Shown here: positions 1 to 8,366 of the stretch, one piece after another | Numbering within the stretch: the first letter of the stretch is position 1 | Layout of the letters: the number at the start of each line of letters is the position of its first letter | Origin: Phytohabitans flavus | GTDB lineage: Bacteria; Actinomycetota; Actinomycetes; Mycobacteriales; Micromonosporaceae | Assembly (NCBI RefSeq): GCF_011764545.1 | Contig: NZ_AP022870.1 | Coordinates: 8,004,001-8,068,000, forward strand | Length of the DNA stretch: 64,000 nucleotides | Reading direction: 5' to 3' | Position numbers and translations under genes: made by a program | Notes under the pieces: model-generated | Databases searched by the model: none | Seen by the model: only the letters and a program-made list of their open reading frames with translations | Told to the model about the DNA's origin: nothing

Positions 1-2
1 GG

Positions 3-314
3 CTCGCGCGCGTGGCCCGCTCTCTCCGCCTGGGCGCCGAGCCCGCGGAGGCGTGGGGCCACGTGGCGATGGTGGCCGGCGCCGGGCGGATGGCACGGGC
101 AGCGGTCAGATCGAGCGCCAGCGGTGCCGCTTTGGCCGGCGCGTTGACCCGGCTCGCCGACGACCTGCGCGCCGACCGCGCGGTGGCCAGCGAGGCCGCC
201 GCCCGCCGCGCGGGTGTGCTCATCGTGCTGCCACTGGGCCTGTGCTTCCTGCCGGCGTTCATCCTCGCCGGTCTGGTGCCAGTGCTAATCGCCGTCCTAC
301 GCGACGTGCTCTGA
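3..314 (+). CDS. TadC-like type II secretion F-domain protein, C-terminal end (partial)
   Basis: The reading frame is open to the left edge and ends with TGA at 312-314, so only the last ~103 residues are present. The final ~35 residues hold a hydrophobic segment (V-L-I-V-L-P-L-G-L-C-F-L-P-A-F) followed by a second short hydrophobic stretch, the usual end of a TadB/TadC-type inner-membrane platform protein of Flp/Tad pili. The assignment rests mainly on context: the next three genes are a Flp-like pilin and TadE/TadG-like proteins. TadC versus TadB cannot be decided without the missing N-terminus. Confidence 0.7.
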   Translation, partial: LARVARSLRLGAEPAEAWGHVAMVAGAGRMARAAVRSSASGAALAGALTRLADDLRADRAVASEAAARRAGVLIVLPLGLCFLPAFILAGLVPVLIAVLRDVL

Positions 315-320
315 GCCAGC

Positions 321-442
321 GAAAGCCAACGCCGAGGAAAGCGAACCCGAAAGCCAACGCGACGGGGAGCGCAACGCAAAAGCCAACGCGGAGGGAAGCG
401 CGAAAGCCAACGCCGAGCGAAGCGCGACGCGAAAGCCAACGC
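321..442 (+). repeat. five copies of a 12-bp direct repeat (GAAAGCCAACGC)
   Basis: The 12-mer GAAAGCCAACGC occurs at 321, 349, 402 and 431 and with one mismatch at 378; start-to-start spacings are 28, 29, 24 and 29 bp. The sequence between copies is also similar (CGGAGCGAGCGC-like). It fills the spacer between the TadC end and the pilin gene. It contains no convincing coding frame. Confidence 0.85.
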
Positions 443-473
443 GGAGGCGAGCGCAACGCGGAAGGAGACGGCC

Positions 474-513
474 CCGGGGCGAAGAGAGAAAACCCGGGGC
501 GAAGAGAGAAAAC
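474..513 (+). repeat. 20-bp perfect tandem duplication in pilin leader region
   Basis: A 20-bp unit beginning CCGGGGCGAAGAGAG is present twice head to tail (474-493 and 494-513), with a decayed third copy starting near 514. It lies about 75 bp before the pilin start, so it would fall in the leader of any transcript reading from tadC. Confidence 0.85.
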
Positions 514-589
514 CCCGGGGCGGCAGGAAAAAGCTTCGCCCGCCAGGCCGGCGGGTGTGGGGGATCCGACGGAGAGAGAGGGGATTTGT

Positions 590-805
590 GTGCGCAAGCT
601 GATCGCTCGGCTGTGGGAAGCCGGGTCGGGGAGGATCGTGGCCTGGAGGAGGCGCCGCCTCGCGGGCGACGCCGGGATGAACACGGCTGAGTACGCGGTC
701 GGGACCATGGCTGCTGTCGCGTTCGCCGGCGTCCTGTTGAAGGTGGTCACCAGCGCAAGCGTCCAACGAGCGCTCACCGGCATCATCGAGGGAGCGCTGA
801 AGTGA
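590..805 (+). CDS. DUF4244 Flp-type pilin
   Basis: A 71-residue small pilin. An arginine-rich N-terminal leader of about 29 residues ends at Gly, then M-N-T-A-E-Y, matching the G/x4-E-Y cleavage region of type IVb (Flp) prepilins. A single hydrophobic helix (V-G-T-M-A-A-V-A-F-A-G-V-L-L) follows. It would be cut by a TadV-type peptidase and polymerised into the pilus. The GTG start at 590 is preceded by a GGAGAGAGAGG ribosome-binding site at 571-581. Its stop overlaps the next start (GTGA at 802-805), so it is coupled to the TadE-like gene. Confidence 0.8.
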   Translation: MRKLIARLWEAGSGRIVAWRRRRLAGDAGMNTAEYAVGTMAAVAFAGVLLKVVTSASVQRALTGIIEGALK

Positions 806-1206
806 GCCGGGGCCGGCGGCCCGGCCGCGACCGGCAAACTGGCCGCGATCGGAGAGCACGCCGCGACCGGGGGTCGTTCACCGCCGAGTTGGCGGCCGGG
901 CTGCCGGCCCTGATGCTGTTGCTGTTCGCCGGGCTGACGGCGGTGAATGCGGTGACCACGAAAGCCCAGTGCGTGGATGCCGCCCGCGAGGCCGCGCTGG
1001 CCGCCGCACGTGGCGAGGGCGGGGCAGAGGCAGGACAGCGAGTGGCACCACCAGGCGCCACGGTCTCGATCGCGACGTCGGGCGACACGGTGACGGCGAC
1101 GGTGGCAGCCCCGGTGCGGGCGATCGGCCGAGGCCTACCCGGTACCACGATCACGGCCACGGCGGTCGCCGCGGTAGAGCCTGGGACGCCGGGGCTGGCG
1201 CCATGA
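802..1206 (+). CDS. TadE-family pseudopilin
   Basis: 134 residues. A strongly basic N-terminus (~27 residues) leads to G-S-F-T-A-E-L-A-A-G-L-P and a single hydrophobic helix (residues ~30-50), the TadE arrangement in which a conserved Glu sits just after the processing site. The remainder is a small extracytoplasmic domain rich in A, T, V and G. TadE-like proteins are minor pilins needed for Flp pilus assembly. The start GTG overlaps the pilin stop by 4 bp, giving translational coupling. Confidence 0.8.
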   Translation: MSRGRRPGRDRQTGRDRRARRDRGSFTAELAAGLPALMLLLFAGLTAVNAVTTKAQCVDAAREAALAAARGEGGAEAGQRVAPPGATVSIATSGDTVTATVAAPVRAIGRGLPGTTITATAVAAVEPGTPGLAP

Positions 1207-1267
1207 CCACCGAACGACAGCACGACGGCCACGCGACGGCGGTCGCGGCAGTGAAGCCCGAGCACCG

Positions 1268-1319
1268 GGGAATGACGCCGTGAGCACCGGAGCCCGGGAC
1301 GCCGGGAATGACGCCGTGA
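1268..1319 (+). repeat. 16-bp direct repeat, 36-bp period
   Basis: The 16-mer GGGAATGACGCCGTGA occurs exactly at 1268-1283 and 1304-1319 (offset 36 bp, a whole number of codons). It lies in the spacer between the TadE-like and TadG-like genes and creates two possible upstream starts for the latter. Confidence 0.8.
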
Positions 1320-1393
1320 TCCGCCGACGACGCGAGGATCGCGGACCAGAGCAGGGCCACGAGCAGCGCAAAGTCCGGTGGGAGCGGGCGTCC

Positions 1394-1753
1394 ATGCGGC
1401 GCAGGCAGGCGGATCGCGGCGCGGCGACCATCATGGTGCTGGCGGTCGGGCTGGTGCTGCTCGCCCTTTCGGCGGCCGGCGCCGCTGTGGGCGCGGCACG
1501 CGTGGCCCGGCACGAGGCGCGGGCGGCAGCAGACCTGGGTGCTCTCGCCGGCGCGATGCGGATACTCGAAGGCCCGGACACAGCCTGCGCCCGCGCGGGC
1601 GAGCTGGTGTCGCGCAACGGCGGCCGGCTCGCGGCGTGCACAGTGGACGGCCTGGACCTGATCGTCGCCGTCGAAGTCGACGTGACGCCGCTGGTCGGCC
1701 TCACCCGCACAGCCCGCGCCGCCGCCCGCGCCGGCCCCATCCGGACCGAATAG
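1394..1753 (+). CDS. TadG-like (Rv3654c-type) membrane-anchored pilus locus protein
   Basis: 119 residues from ATG 1394. The order is a short basic start (M-R-R-R-Q), D-R-G-A-A-T, one hydrophobic helix (~14-38), then an Ala/Arg-rich segment with D-L-G-A-L-A-G-A, typical of the small helicase/secretion-neighbourhood TadE-like proteins found after tadE in actinobacteria. A longer frame opens at GTG 1280, but its extra 38 residues are highly charged and encoded by a direct repeat, so I prefer 1394, which has a GTGGGAG element upstream. The role is minor pilus assembly, inferred from family and neighbourhood. Confidence 0.7.
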   Translation: MRRRQADRGAATIMVLAVGLVLLALSAAGAAVGAARVARHEARAAADLGALAGAMRILEGPDTACARAGELVSRNGGRLAACTVDGLDLIVAVEVDVTPLVGLTRTARAAARAGPIRTE

Positions 1754-1896
1754 CGCCGCCGCCGCCGGCGCCGACCCTCGCGGATTAGCGCCGCTGGGCC
1801 GGGTGTGAGTGCGATTCGGCGGGTAGCGACGCCAGCGCCCACGACGGACCAGCCAGCGCAGAGCAGCGCCGTCGCTGGTGCGGGCGTGAGAAAGGG

Positions 1897-4179
1897 TCAG
1901 TGGGGTAGCGACGCCAGGACTACGTCCAGGACGCGGACCGCGTCGGGTTTGGAGAGGGGGTTGTTGCCGTTGCCGCACTTGGGTGACTGCACGCACGATG
2001 GGCAGCCGGTCTCGCAGGTGCAGCCGTCGATCGCGTCTCTCGTGGCCTGGAGCCACGACCTGGCGATTTTGTACGCGCGCTCGGCGAATCCCGCGCCGCC
2101 CGGGTGTCCGTCGTACACGAACACGGTGGGTGTCTCAGTGTCCGGGTGGGCTGCCGTCGATAGGCCGCCGATGTCCCAGCGGTCGCAGGTCGCGACCAGC
2201 GGGAGCAGGCCGATGGCGGCGTGCTCGGCCGCGTGTAGGCCGCCCGGCACGTCGTCCACGCCGGCGGCCTCCAGCGACTGCGGTGACAGCGTGAACCAGA
2301 CCGCCGTCGTACGCAGCTCGCGTGTGGGCAGGTCCAGTGGCCAGGTGCCGAGCACCTCGCCCGAGCCGATGCGGCGGCGCTGGTACGAGACGACCTGGCT
2401 GGTCACGTCGACGTCGCCGAAGAAGAGGCCGACCGGGCCGGCATCCACATACGAGCGCACCGACACCACGGACAGCGAGGTGACGTCGCGAGCGTGGGTG
2501 GACCACTCCGGCTCCTCGCGGTGCACAAGCGCGACCGCGTCGTCGAGGTCGAGGGTGTCCACGACGTACGACTCGCCCTGATGCAGGTAGACGGCTCCGG
2601 TATGGACCATGAAGTGCGACGAGCCGGGGTCGACCGTGCCCAGCAGGCGGCCGGTGGCGGCCTCGACCACGCAGACGGGCAGCCCGCCGGTGCCGCGCAG
2701 GTCGACGCTCGGGCGGCCCTCGCCGGTCCAGTACCAGCCGCTGGGGCGGCGGCGCAGGATGCCCTCGGCCACAAGCTCGTCGAGCACCGCGGGCGCGTCC
2801 GGGCCGAAGAGGGGGAGGTCGGCGCGGGTGAGTGGCGCCTCGTACGCGGCGCTGCACAGCTGGGGTCCCAGCACGTACGGATTGGCGGGGTCGAGCACCG
2901 TCGCCTCGACCGGCCGGCCGAAGAGCGCCTCGGGGTGGTGCACCAAATACGTGTCGAGCGGGTCGTCGCGGGCGACGAGCACGGCGAGCGCCTCGTGCCC
3001 GTTGCGCCCGGCCCGGCCGGCCTGCTGCCACATCGACGCGCGGGTGCCCGGCCAGCCGCAGATCACGACCGCGTCCAGGCCCACCAGGTCGACGCCGAGC
3101 TCCAGCGCGTTTGTGGACGCAAGGCCGAGCAGCTCGCCGGAGTGGAGGGCTGCCTCCAGCTCGCGCCGCTCCTCGCGCAGGTAGCCGCCCCGGTACGCGG
3201 CGACCCGCGCGCCCAGCCCGGGCACCGCCTCGTCGAGCGACCGCCGGGCCATCGTCGCGACGGCCTCGGCGCCGCGGCGGGAGCGGACGAACGCCAGCGT
3301 GCGTACCCCGTTGACGACCGCGTCCGCCAAGAGGTCGGCACTCTCCCGCAGCGCCGAGCGGCGGACCGGGGCCGCATCGCTGCCAGCCGCTACAGACTCG
3401 ACGTGCGGCGGCTCGCACAGCGCGAAGGTCACCCCGCCGCGCGGCGACGCGTCCTCGGTGACGGCCTCGACCACCAGGCCGGTGAGCCGCTTAGCGGACG
3501 TCGCCGGGTCGCCCGACGTCGCCGAGGCCAGCACGAAGATGGGCGTACGGCCGTAGCGGGCGGCCGCTCGCCGAAGGCGGCGCAGCACGTGCGCGACGTG
3601 CGAGCCGAAGACGCCGCGGTACGTGTGGCACTCGTCGACGACCACGTACCGCAGGCGCCGCAGAAAGGTCTGCCACGCTGCGTGACCCGGGAGGATGCCG
3701 TGGTGGAGCATGTCGGGGTTGGTCAGCACGAAGCGTGAGTGCTGCCGGATCCACTCGCGCTCCTCACGCGGGGTGTCGCCGTCGTAGCAGGCTGGCCGTA
3801 CACCATCGATATCGAGCGACGAGACGGCGCGCAACTGGTCGGCGGCGAGCGCCTTGGTCGGTGCTAGATAAATAGCCGTGGCGCGCGGGTCCTCCAGCAT
3901 CGTGGCGAGCGCGGGCAGCTGGTACGCCATCGACTTGCCGGACGCGGTGCCAGTGGCGACCACGACGTGGCGGCCGGCGTGCGCGTGGTTGGCCGCCTCG
4001 GCCTGGTGCCGCCACGGCGCGGTGACCCCCCGCGCGGCGAACGCCTCCCGCAGCGGGTCGGGCACCCAGTTCGGCCAAGGCACTGTCTCGCCGGCCCGGG
4101 TGGGCACCCGCTCGATGTGCGTGACGGAGTCGGGACGCAGCCGGCGTAGCAGCTCTGCCGGCTCGGCGACGGTCGTCAC
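1897..4179 (-). CDS. DECH-box ATP-dependent helicase with DUF1998 zinc domain (MrfA/YprA-like)
   Basis: 760 residues from GTG 4179. Motif I is A-T-G-T-A-S-G-K-S (~75-83), motif II is D-E-C-H (~182-185), and motif VI is Q-Q-A-G-R-A-G-R (~386-393). The last ~45 residues hold a DUF1998-type cysteine cluster, C-T-C-E-T-G-C-P-S-C with a further Cys five residues on. This architecture matches the superfamily-2 3'-5' helicase MrfA of Bacillus, which repairs mitomycin damage; the same gene sits between the Tad locus and topA in mycobacteria (Rv3649). The frame extends upstream to 4326, but that segment is not protein-like and GTG 4179 begins the conserved region. Repair function is inferred from the family. 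Confidence 0.88.
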   Translation of the reverse strand: MTTVAEPAELLRRLRPDSVTHIERVPTRAGETVPWPNWVPDPLREAFAARGVTAPWRHQAEAANHAHAGRHVVVATGTASGKSMAYQLPALATMLEDPRATAIYLAPTKALAADQLRAVSSLDIDGVRPACYDGDTPREEREWIRQHSRFVLTNPDMLHHGILPGHAAWQTFLRRLRYVVVDECHTYRGVFGSHVAHVLRRLRRAAARYGRTPIFVLASATSGDPATSAKRLTGLVVEAVTEDASPRGGVTFALCEPPHVESVAAGSDAAPVRRSALRESADLLADAVVNGVRTLAFVRSRRGAEAVATMARRSLDEAVPGLGARVAAYRGGYLREERRELEAALHSGELLGLASTNALELGVDLVGLDAVVICGWPGTRASMWQQAGRAGRNGHEALAVLVARDDPLDTYLVHHPEALFGRPVEATVLDPANPYVLGPQLCSAAYEAPLTRADLPLFGPDAPAVLDELVAEGILRRRPSGWYWTGEGRPSVDLRGTGGLPVCVVEAATGRLLGTVDPGSSHFMVHTGAVYLHQGESYVVDTLDLDDAVALVHREEPEWSTHARDVTSLSVVSVRSYVDAGPVGLFFGDVDVTSQVVSYQRRRIGSGEVLGTWPLDLPTRELRTTAVWFTLSPQSLEAAGVDDVPGGLHAAEHAAIGLLPLVATCDRWDIGGLSTAAHPDTETPTVFVYDGHPGGAGFAERAYKIARSWLQATRDAIDGCTCETGCPSCVQSPKCGNGNNPLSKPDAVRVLDVVLASLPH

Positions 4180-4370
4180 GCAAGCACTCTCGCACTGGTG
4201 TGCGGAAAACCCAAACAGGCGAGTATGCCTAAACCCGAACGTGCTGGCCGGGCGGCTCACCGCGCGGGTCGTGTCGATGGTTAGATTCCGGGAGGACCGA
4301 GAAGACGTGTCGACACGCGCCGGCACGGGCGACTCGGGCAGGAAGTGGCGGCAGTACTGGAGGCACCCCG

Positions 4371-4721
4371 ATGGAGCTCTCGCTTGCGACCCGCGCTGTC
4401 GCCGAGCACCAGGTGCTGGAGGTCGGCGGTGAGGTGGACGTATATACGGCGCCTCGGCTGCGCGAGCGGCTCAACGAGCTGATCGACGGTGGCGCGCGAA
4501 GCATCGTGGTCGACCTCAACCGGGTTGACTTCCTCGACTCCACCGGCCTCGGGGTGCTCGTGGGCGCACACCGGCGGCTGCGCCCGCTGGGTGGCCGTTG
4601 CGCGCTGGCCTGCGACAAAGAGCCGCTGCTGAAGATCTTCCGCATCACCGCGCTGGACCAGGTCTTTCCCCTGTACCCGTCGGTGGAGGCGGCGACGGAC
4701 CCATCCGGCCCCGCCGCGTGA
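4371..4721 (+). CDS. STAS-domain anti-sigma factor antagonist
   Basis: 116 residues. A SpoIIAA/RsbV-like STAS domain spans nearly the whole protein: the [10 protein letters not shown] start of the fold, and the D-S-T-G-L-G-V-L-V segment whose Ser or Thr is the phosphorylation site in this family. A GGAGG ribosome-binding site lies a few bases before ATG. When unphosphorylated, such proteins bind an anti-sigma kinase and free an alternative sigma factor. The next gene encodes an ATPase-type partner and overlaps by one base (TGATG), so the two form an antagonist/anti-sigma pair. The sigma factor is not in the window. Confidence 0.88.
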   Translation: MELSLATRAVAEHQVLEVGGEVDVYTAPRLRERLNELIDGGARSIVVDLNRVDFLDSTGLGVLVGAHRRLRPLGGRCALACDKEPLLKIFRITALDQVFPLYPSVEAATDPSGPAA

Positions 4722-5155
4722 TGTCGACCGTCCGACTCGCGTTCTCGCCGGCCCCGGTGCATGTCCGGACGGCGCGGCTGGTCGGCGTGGCGGTGGCCCG
4801 CCGGGCCGGTGTGGCCGAGGAGCTGCTCGACGAGGTGCGGCTGGCGATCGGCGAGGCATGCACGCGGGCGGTGGCGCTGCACCGGCAGTACGGGCTGCCC
4901 GACCTCGTGCAGATGGAGATGAGCGACGACCAGAGCTACACGGTTCGGGTGATCGACCGCGCGCCGATCGAGGCAGGGCTGGGCCTCACCGCACTCCCTC
5001 CGGACGAGCTGGCCAACGAGTCGCTGACCGATGAGGCACTCACCGTCGGTGTCGGATTTGCACTGCTTGCCGGCTTCGTCGATGACCTCCAAGTGCGTCC
5101 GGTGGAGGTCGGCATTGGCACAGAAGTGCGGATGGTCTGGCCCGTCGCAAAGTAA
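4721..5155 (+). CDS. HATPase-type anti-sigma regulatory factor (serine kinase-like)
   Basis: 144 residues. The GHKL N-box is visible as E-V-R-L-A-I-G-E-A-C-T, followed by a V-R-V-I-D-R segment in place of the usual D-x-G box and G-V-G-F-A-L-L as a G-box-like loop. The ATP site is therefore degenerate compared with SpoIIAB/RsbW, and kinase activity may be weak. ATG 4721 overlaps the stop of the STAS gene. Together they would control an alternative sigma factor by partner switching. Confidence 0.75.
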   Translation: MSTVRLAFSPAPVHVRTARLVGVAVARRAGVAEELLDEVRLAIGEACTRAVALHRQYGLPDLVQMEMSDDQSYTVRVIDRAPIEAGLGLTALPPDELANESLTDEALTVGVGFALLAGFVDDLQVRPVEVGIGTEVRMVWPVAK

Positions 5156-5205
5156 GGTCTGACTCGCCGGGACCTAAACCGGCTAACACAGCGGCGAATA
5201 TCACC

Positions 5206-5231
5206 GTCACACGCCCGGTGGGCGGTGTGAC
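5206..5231 (+). other. inverted repeat upstream of hppA
   Basis: GTCACACGCCC (5206-5216) and GGGCGGTGTGAC (5220-5231) pair with one bulged base around a 3-nt loop. It lies 150 bp before the hppA start and 50 bp after the anti-sigma gene. It could be a terminator for the anti-sigma operon or an operator; there is no T-run. Confidence 0.5.
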
Positions 5232-5380
5232 CATGAACACGGTGTGCCGCTACAGTACGCGGGTTATCTGCAAGAACCCGGGTGCGCGGGCGCCGGGGTT
5301 CGATTGCGCAACCGCGTGCAGGCGCTCCGCCGGTTCGTCCGCCGGCTGGGCGGGCATCGCAACGGCACAGGAGGACATAG

Positions 5381-7741
5381 ATGTCCGGACCCTTGGCCGC
5401 CGACGGCGGCGGGCTGTCCATCACCGGCATGAACCTTACGTACGTCATCATCGCGGCCGTGATCGCGCTGGTGGCGCTCGGATTCGCGGCAGCCCTGGTC
5501 AGGGCCGTGCTGGCGACCGGTAGGGGCACTACCAAAATGCAGGAGATCGCCGGCGCCGTGCAGGAAGGCGCGTCGGCGTACCTGATCCGCCAGTTCAGGA
5601 CCCTCGGCATCTTCGTCGTGCTGGCCGTGGTGCTGCTGTTCATACTCCCGGTGCACGGCGACAGTGACAACGAGACGCTCGTCAAGATCGGCCGTTCGGC
5701 GTTCTTCGTCGTGGGTGCGCTGTTCAGCGCGTTCATCGGCGGTGCCGGCATGGCGCTGGCGACGCGGGCCAACCTCCGCGTGGCGGCGGCGGCGCGGGCC
5801 AGCGAGGGCGGTCGCGAGGAAGCGATGAAGATCGCCTTCCGCACCGGCGGCGTGGTCGGCTTCCTCACGGTCGGCCTCGGCCTCTTCGGTGCGTCGCTCG
5901 TGGTGCTGCTCTACAAGGGCGACGCACCCACGGTGCTGGAGGGCTTCGGCTTCGGCGCCGCGCTGCTCGCGATGTTCATGCGGGTCGGCGGTGGCATCTT
6001 CACCAAGGCCGCGGACGTCGGCGCCGACCTGGTCGGCAAGGTGGAGCAGGGCATTCCGGAGGACGATCCGCGCAATGCCGCCACCATCGCCGACAACGTG
6101 GGCGACAACGTCGGTGACTGCGCGGGTATGGCGGCCGACCTCTTCGAGTCGTATGCGGTGACGCTTGTCGCGGCCCTCATCCTCGGCCGGGCCGCGTTCG
6201 GCGAGGAGGGCCTGGTCTTCCCGCTGATCGTCTCCGGCATCGGGGCGATCATCGCGATCATCGGCGTGTTCATCACCCGCCTGCGCGCCTCGGACCGCAG
6301 CGGCCTGAGCGCGATCAACCGCGCCTTCTACATCTCCGCGGGACTCGCCGCCGTGCTCGTGGCGGCCGCCTCGTTCGCGTACCTGCCGTCCGACTTCGCG
6401 GACTTCGGTGGCGACGTCGCGGACGTCGACGGCAACCCGCGGCTCATCGCGATCGGCGCGGTCGTGATCGGCATCGTGCTGGCCGCCGCCATCCAGGCGC
6501 TGACCGGCTACTTCACCGAGACCAACCGGCGCCCGGTGCGCGACATCGGCAAGACCTCGGAGACCGGAGCGGCGACTGTCATCCTCGCCGGCATCAGCAT
6601 CGGGCTCGAGTCGGCCGTGTACTCGGCGCTGCTGATCGGCGCCGGCGTGTTCGGCGCGTTCCTGCTGGGCGGCGGCTCGATCACGCTCTCGCTCTTCGCG
6701 GTCGCGCTGGCCGGCACCGGCCTGCTCACCACCGTCGGCGTGATCGTCGCGATGGACACCTTCGGCCCGATCTCGGATAACGCGCAGGGCATCGCCGAGA
6801 TGTCCGGCGACATCGACGAGAAGGGCGCGCGAACGCTGACCGAGCTCGACGCGGTCGGCAACACCACCAAGGCGATCACCAAGGGCATCGCGATCGCGAC
6901 GGCCGTCCTCGCGGCGACCGCGCTCTTCGGGTCGTACCAGGACACCGTCGTTAGCTCGCTCGCCGACGCCGGCTCCGACCTGTCGATCGACCAGCTGCTC
7001 AACGTGGCCAACCCGCGCAACCTGGTGGGTCTGATCATCGGTGCCGCGGTGGTGTTCCTCTTCTCCGGCCTGGCCATCAACGCGGTGTCCCGCTCGGCGG
7101 GCGCGGTCGTGATGGAGGTGCGTCGCCAGTTCCGCGAGTTCCCGGGGATCATGGACGGCACCCAGCGCCCGGAGTACGGCAAGGTGGTCGACATCTGCAC
7201 CCGGGACGCGCAGCGCGAGCTGATGACCCCCGGTCTGCTGGCGATCCTCGCGCCGATCGCTGTGGGCTTCGGCCTCGGCCCCGGCGCGCTCGCGGCCTAC
7301 CTGGCCGGCGCCATCGGCACCGGCGTGCTCATGGCGGTCTTCCTGGCCAACTCGGGCGGTGCCTGGGACAACGCCAAGAAGCTCGTCGAGGACGGCGCGC
7401 ACGGCGGCAAGGGCTCGGAGGCGCACGCCGCGACGGTCATCGGTGACACGGTGGGTGACCCGTTCAAGGACACCGCCGGTCCGGCGATCAACCCGCTGAT
7501 CAAGGTGATGAACCTTGTCTCGCTGCTGATCGCGCCGGCCGTCGTGACGTACAGCATCGGCGACGACCAGAACGACGCGCTGCGTATCTCGATCGCGGTC
7601 GTGGCGGTCCTCGTCGTCGTGGCGGCGGTGGCGTTCAGCAAGCGCAAGCCGATCGCCATGAACGAGGCAGGGTCTGGTGCGGCACCGGGAAAAGCAGGTG
7701 ACGGCACGCCCGACCAGGAGCACGAGCGGGTGAATGCCTGA
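5381..7741 (+). CDS. hppA: membrane-bound proton-translocating pyrophosphatase
   Basis: 786 residues with about 15-16 hydrophobic segments. It hydrolyses cytosolic pyrophosphate and pumps H+ across the membrane. The pyrophosphate/Mg site is clear: G-G-G-I-F-T-K-A-A-D-V-G-A-D-L-V-G-K-V-E, then D-D-P-R-N and D-N-V-G-D-N-V-G-D. A second acidic set, G-D-T-V-G-D-P-F-K-D, is near the C-terminus. Lys497 in G-N-T-T-K-A with Thr500 is the signature of K+-independent enzymes (Ala and usually Gly/Ala in the K+-dependent class). An AGGAGG ribosome-binding site is at 5368-5373. A hairpin terminator follows. Confidence 0.97.
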   Translation: MSGPLAADGGGLSITGMNLTYVIIAAVIALVALGFAAALVRAVLATGRGTTKMQEIAGAVQEGASAYLIRQFRTLGIFVVLAVVLLFILPVHGDSDNETLVKIGRSAFFVVGALFSAFIGGAGMALATRANLRVAAAARASEGGREEAMKIAFRTGGVVGFLTVGLGLFGASLVVLLYKGDAPTVLEGFGFGAALLAMFMRVGGGIFTKAADVGADLVGKVEQGIPEDDPRNAATIADNVGDNVGDCAGMAADLFESYAVTLVAALILGRAAFGEEGLVFPLIVSGIGAIIAIIGVFITRLRASDRSGLSAINRAFYISAGLAAVLVAAASFAYLPSDFADFGGDVADVDGNPRLIAIGAVVIGIVLAAAIQALTGYFTETNRRPVRDIGKTSETGAATVILAGISIGLESAVYSALLIGAGVFGAFLLGGGSITLSLFAVALAGTGLLTTVGVIVAMDTFGPISDNAQGIAEMSGDIDEKGARTLTELDAVGNTTKAITKGIAIATAVLAATALFGSYQDTVVSSLADAGSDLSIDQLLNVANPRNLVGLIIGAAVVFLFSGLAINAVSRSAGAVVMEVRRQFREFPGIMDGTQRPEYGKVVDICTRDAQRELMTPGLLAILAPIAVGFGLGPGALAAYLAGAIGTGVLMAVFLANSGGAWDNAKKLVEDGAHGGKGSEAHAATVIGDTVGDPFKDTAGPAINPLIKVMNLVSLLIAPAVVTYSIGDDQNDALRISIAVVAVLVVVAAVAFSKRKPIAMNEAGSGAAPGKAGDGTPDQEHERVNA

Positions 7742-7757
7742 CACCTCGGTCAAGCAC

Positions 7758-7798
7758 GATCAGGGCGTCCCGTACGTGTGCGGGGCGCCCTGATCTTT
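7758..7798 (+). terminator. intrinsic terminator after hppA
   Basis: GATCAGGGCG (7758-7767) and CGCCCTGATC (7786-7795) form a perfect 10-bp stem, with further C/G pairing in the loop, followed by TTTG. It closes hppA. Confidence 0.8.
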
Positions 7799-7835
7799 GA
7801 TGAGCCATCTCTCGCAAACCGCTACGCTGCAACGC

Positions 7836-8366
7836 ATGCGTACGCCCCGCGCAGTTCTCGTCGCACTCACGACGGCGTTCGCGCTCCTGGTGGGAGGCTG
7901 CGGGGGCGGGCCGGCGCCCCGGGCGTGGGCGGCCAACGTGTGCACCGCGCTGAGTCCCTGGCGCACCGAGATCAGCACGCTGACCAGCCAGACCCAGCAG
8001 CAGATGACCGCGAAGACCACCCCCGCGCAGGCGAAAGAGAATCTTGTACGCCTGCTGGGCGGCGCCGAGTCGGCCAGCGAGACGGCCCGGTCCAAGGTCG
8101 AGGAGGCAGGTGTGCCGGACGTCGACGGCGGCGCAGATGTCGCCACGGGCTTCGTCCGCTCGCTGACCGCCATGCGCGACGCGTACGGGCGGGCGAAGCA
8201 GAGCATCGAAGGACTGGACGCGGGGCGCGCCGACCCCTTCTACGACGGCGTCGAGTCGGTCATGAACAAGCTGACGACGGAGTACAACCAGAGCGCCCTG
8301 GACACCAGCTCACTCGACTCGGAGGAGCTGCGGGCGGCCTTCGACGAGGTCCCGGAGTGTCGCTGA
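7836..8366 (+). CDS. putative lipoprotein, unknown function
   Basis: 176 residues. A signal peptide of ~20 residues ends in the lipobox L-V-G-G-C, so the mature protein would be lipid-anchored at the outer face of the membrane. The mature part is helical and hydrophilic (Q/E/A/S-rich) with no motif I recognise. ATG 7836 is preferred over an in-frame start 39 bp upstream because it begins the signal peptide and has a TACGCT hexamer 7 nt before it, fitting a leaderless transcript. The 3' end overlaps the next gene by 10 bp. Confidence 0.8.
   Translation: MRTPRAVLVALTTAFALLVGGCGGGPAPRAWAANVCTALSPWRTEISTLTSQTQQQMTAKTTPAQAKENLVRLLGGAESASETARSKVEEAGVPDVDGGADVATGFVRSLTAMRDAYGRAKQSIEGLDAGRADPFYDGVESVMNKLTTEYNQSALDTSSLDSEELRAAFDEVPECR

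Noticed and set aside
315-589. CRISPR array before the pilin gene
   Set aside because: Repeats are 12 bp with irregular 12-17-bp, mutually similar gaps; they are simple direct repeats.
53-805. 250-codon frame ending in the Flp pilin
   Set aside because: Its first ~180 codons are the repeat-rich leader read in frame by chance; only the last 71 residues are protein-like.
1203-1283. 26-codon mini-frame coupled to tadE by ATGA
   Set aside because: Made largely of repeated sequence and without any recognisable character; recorded only as part of the repeat finding.
5264-7753. 829-codon antisense frame over hppA
   Set aside because: Asp/Arg/His-rich composition is the typical shadow of a G+C-rich gene; hppA is certain on the other strand.
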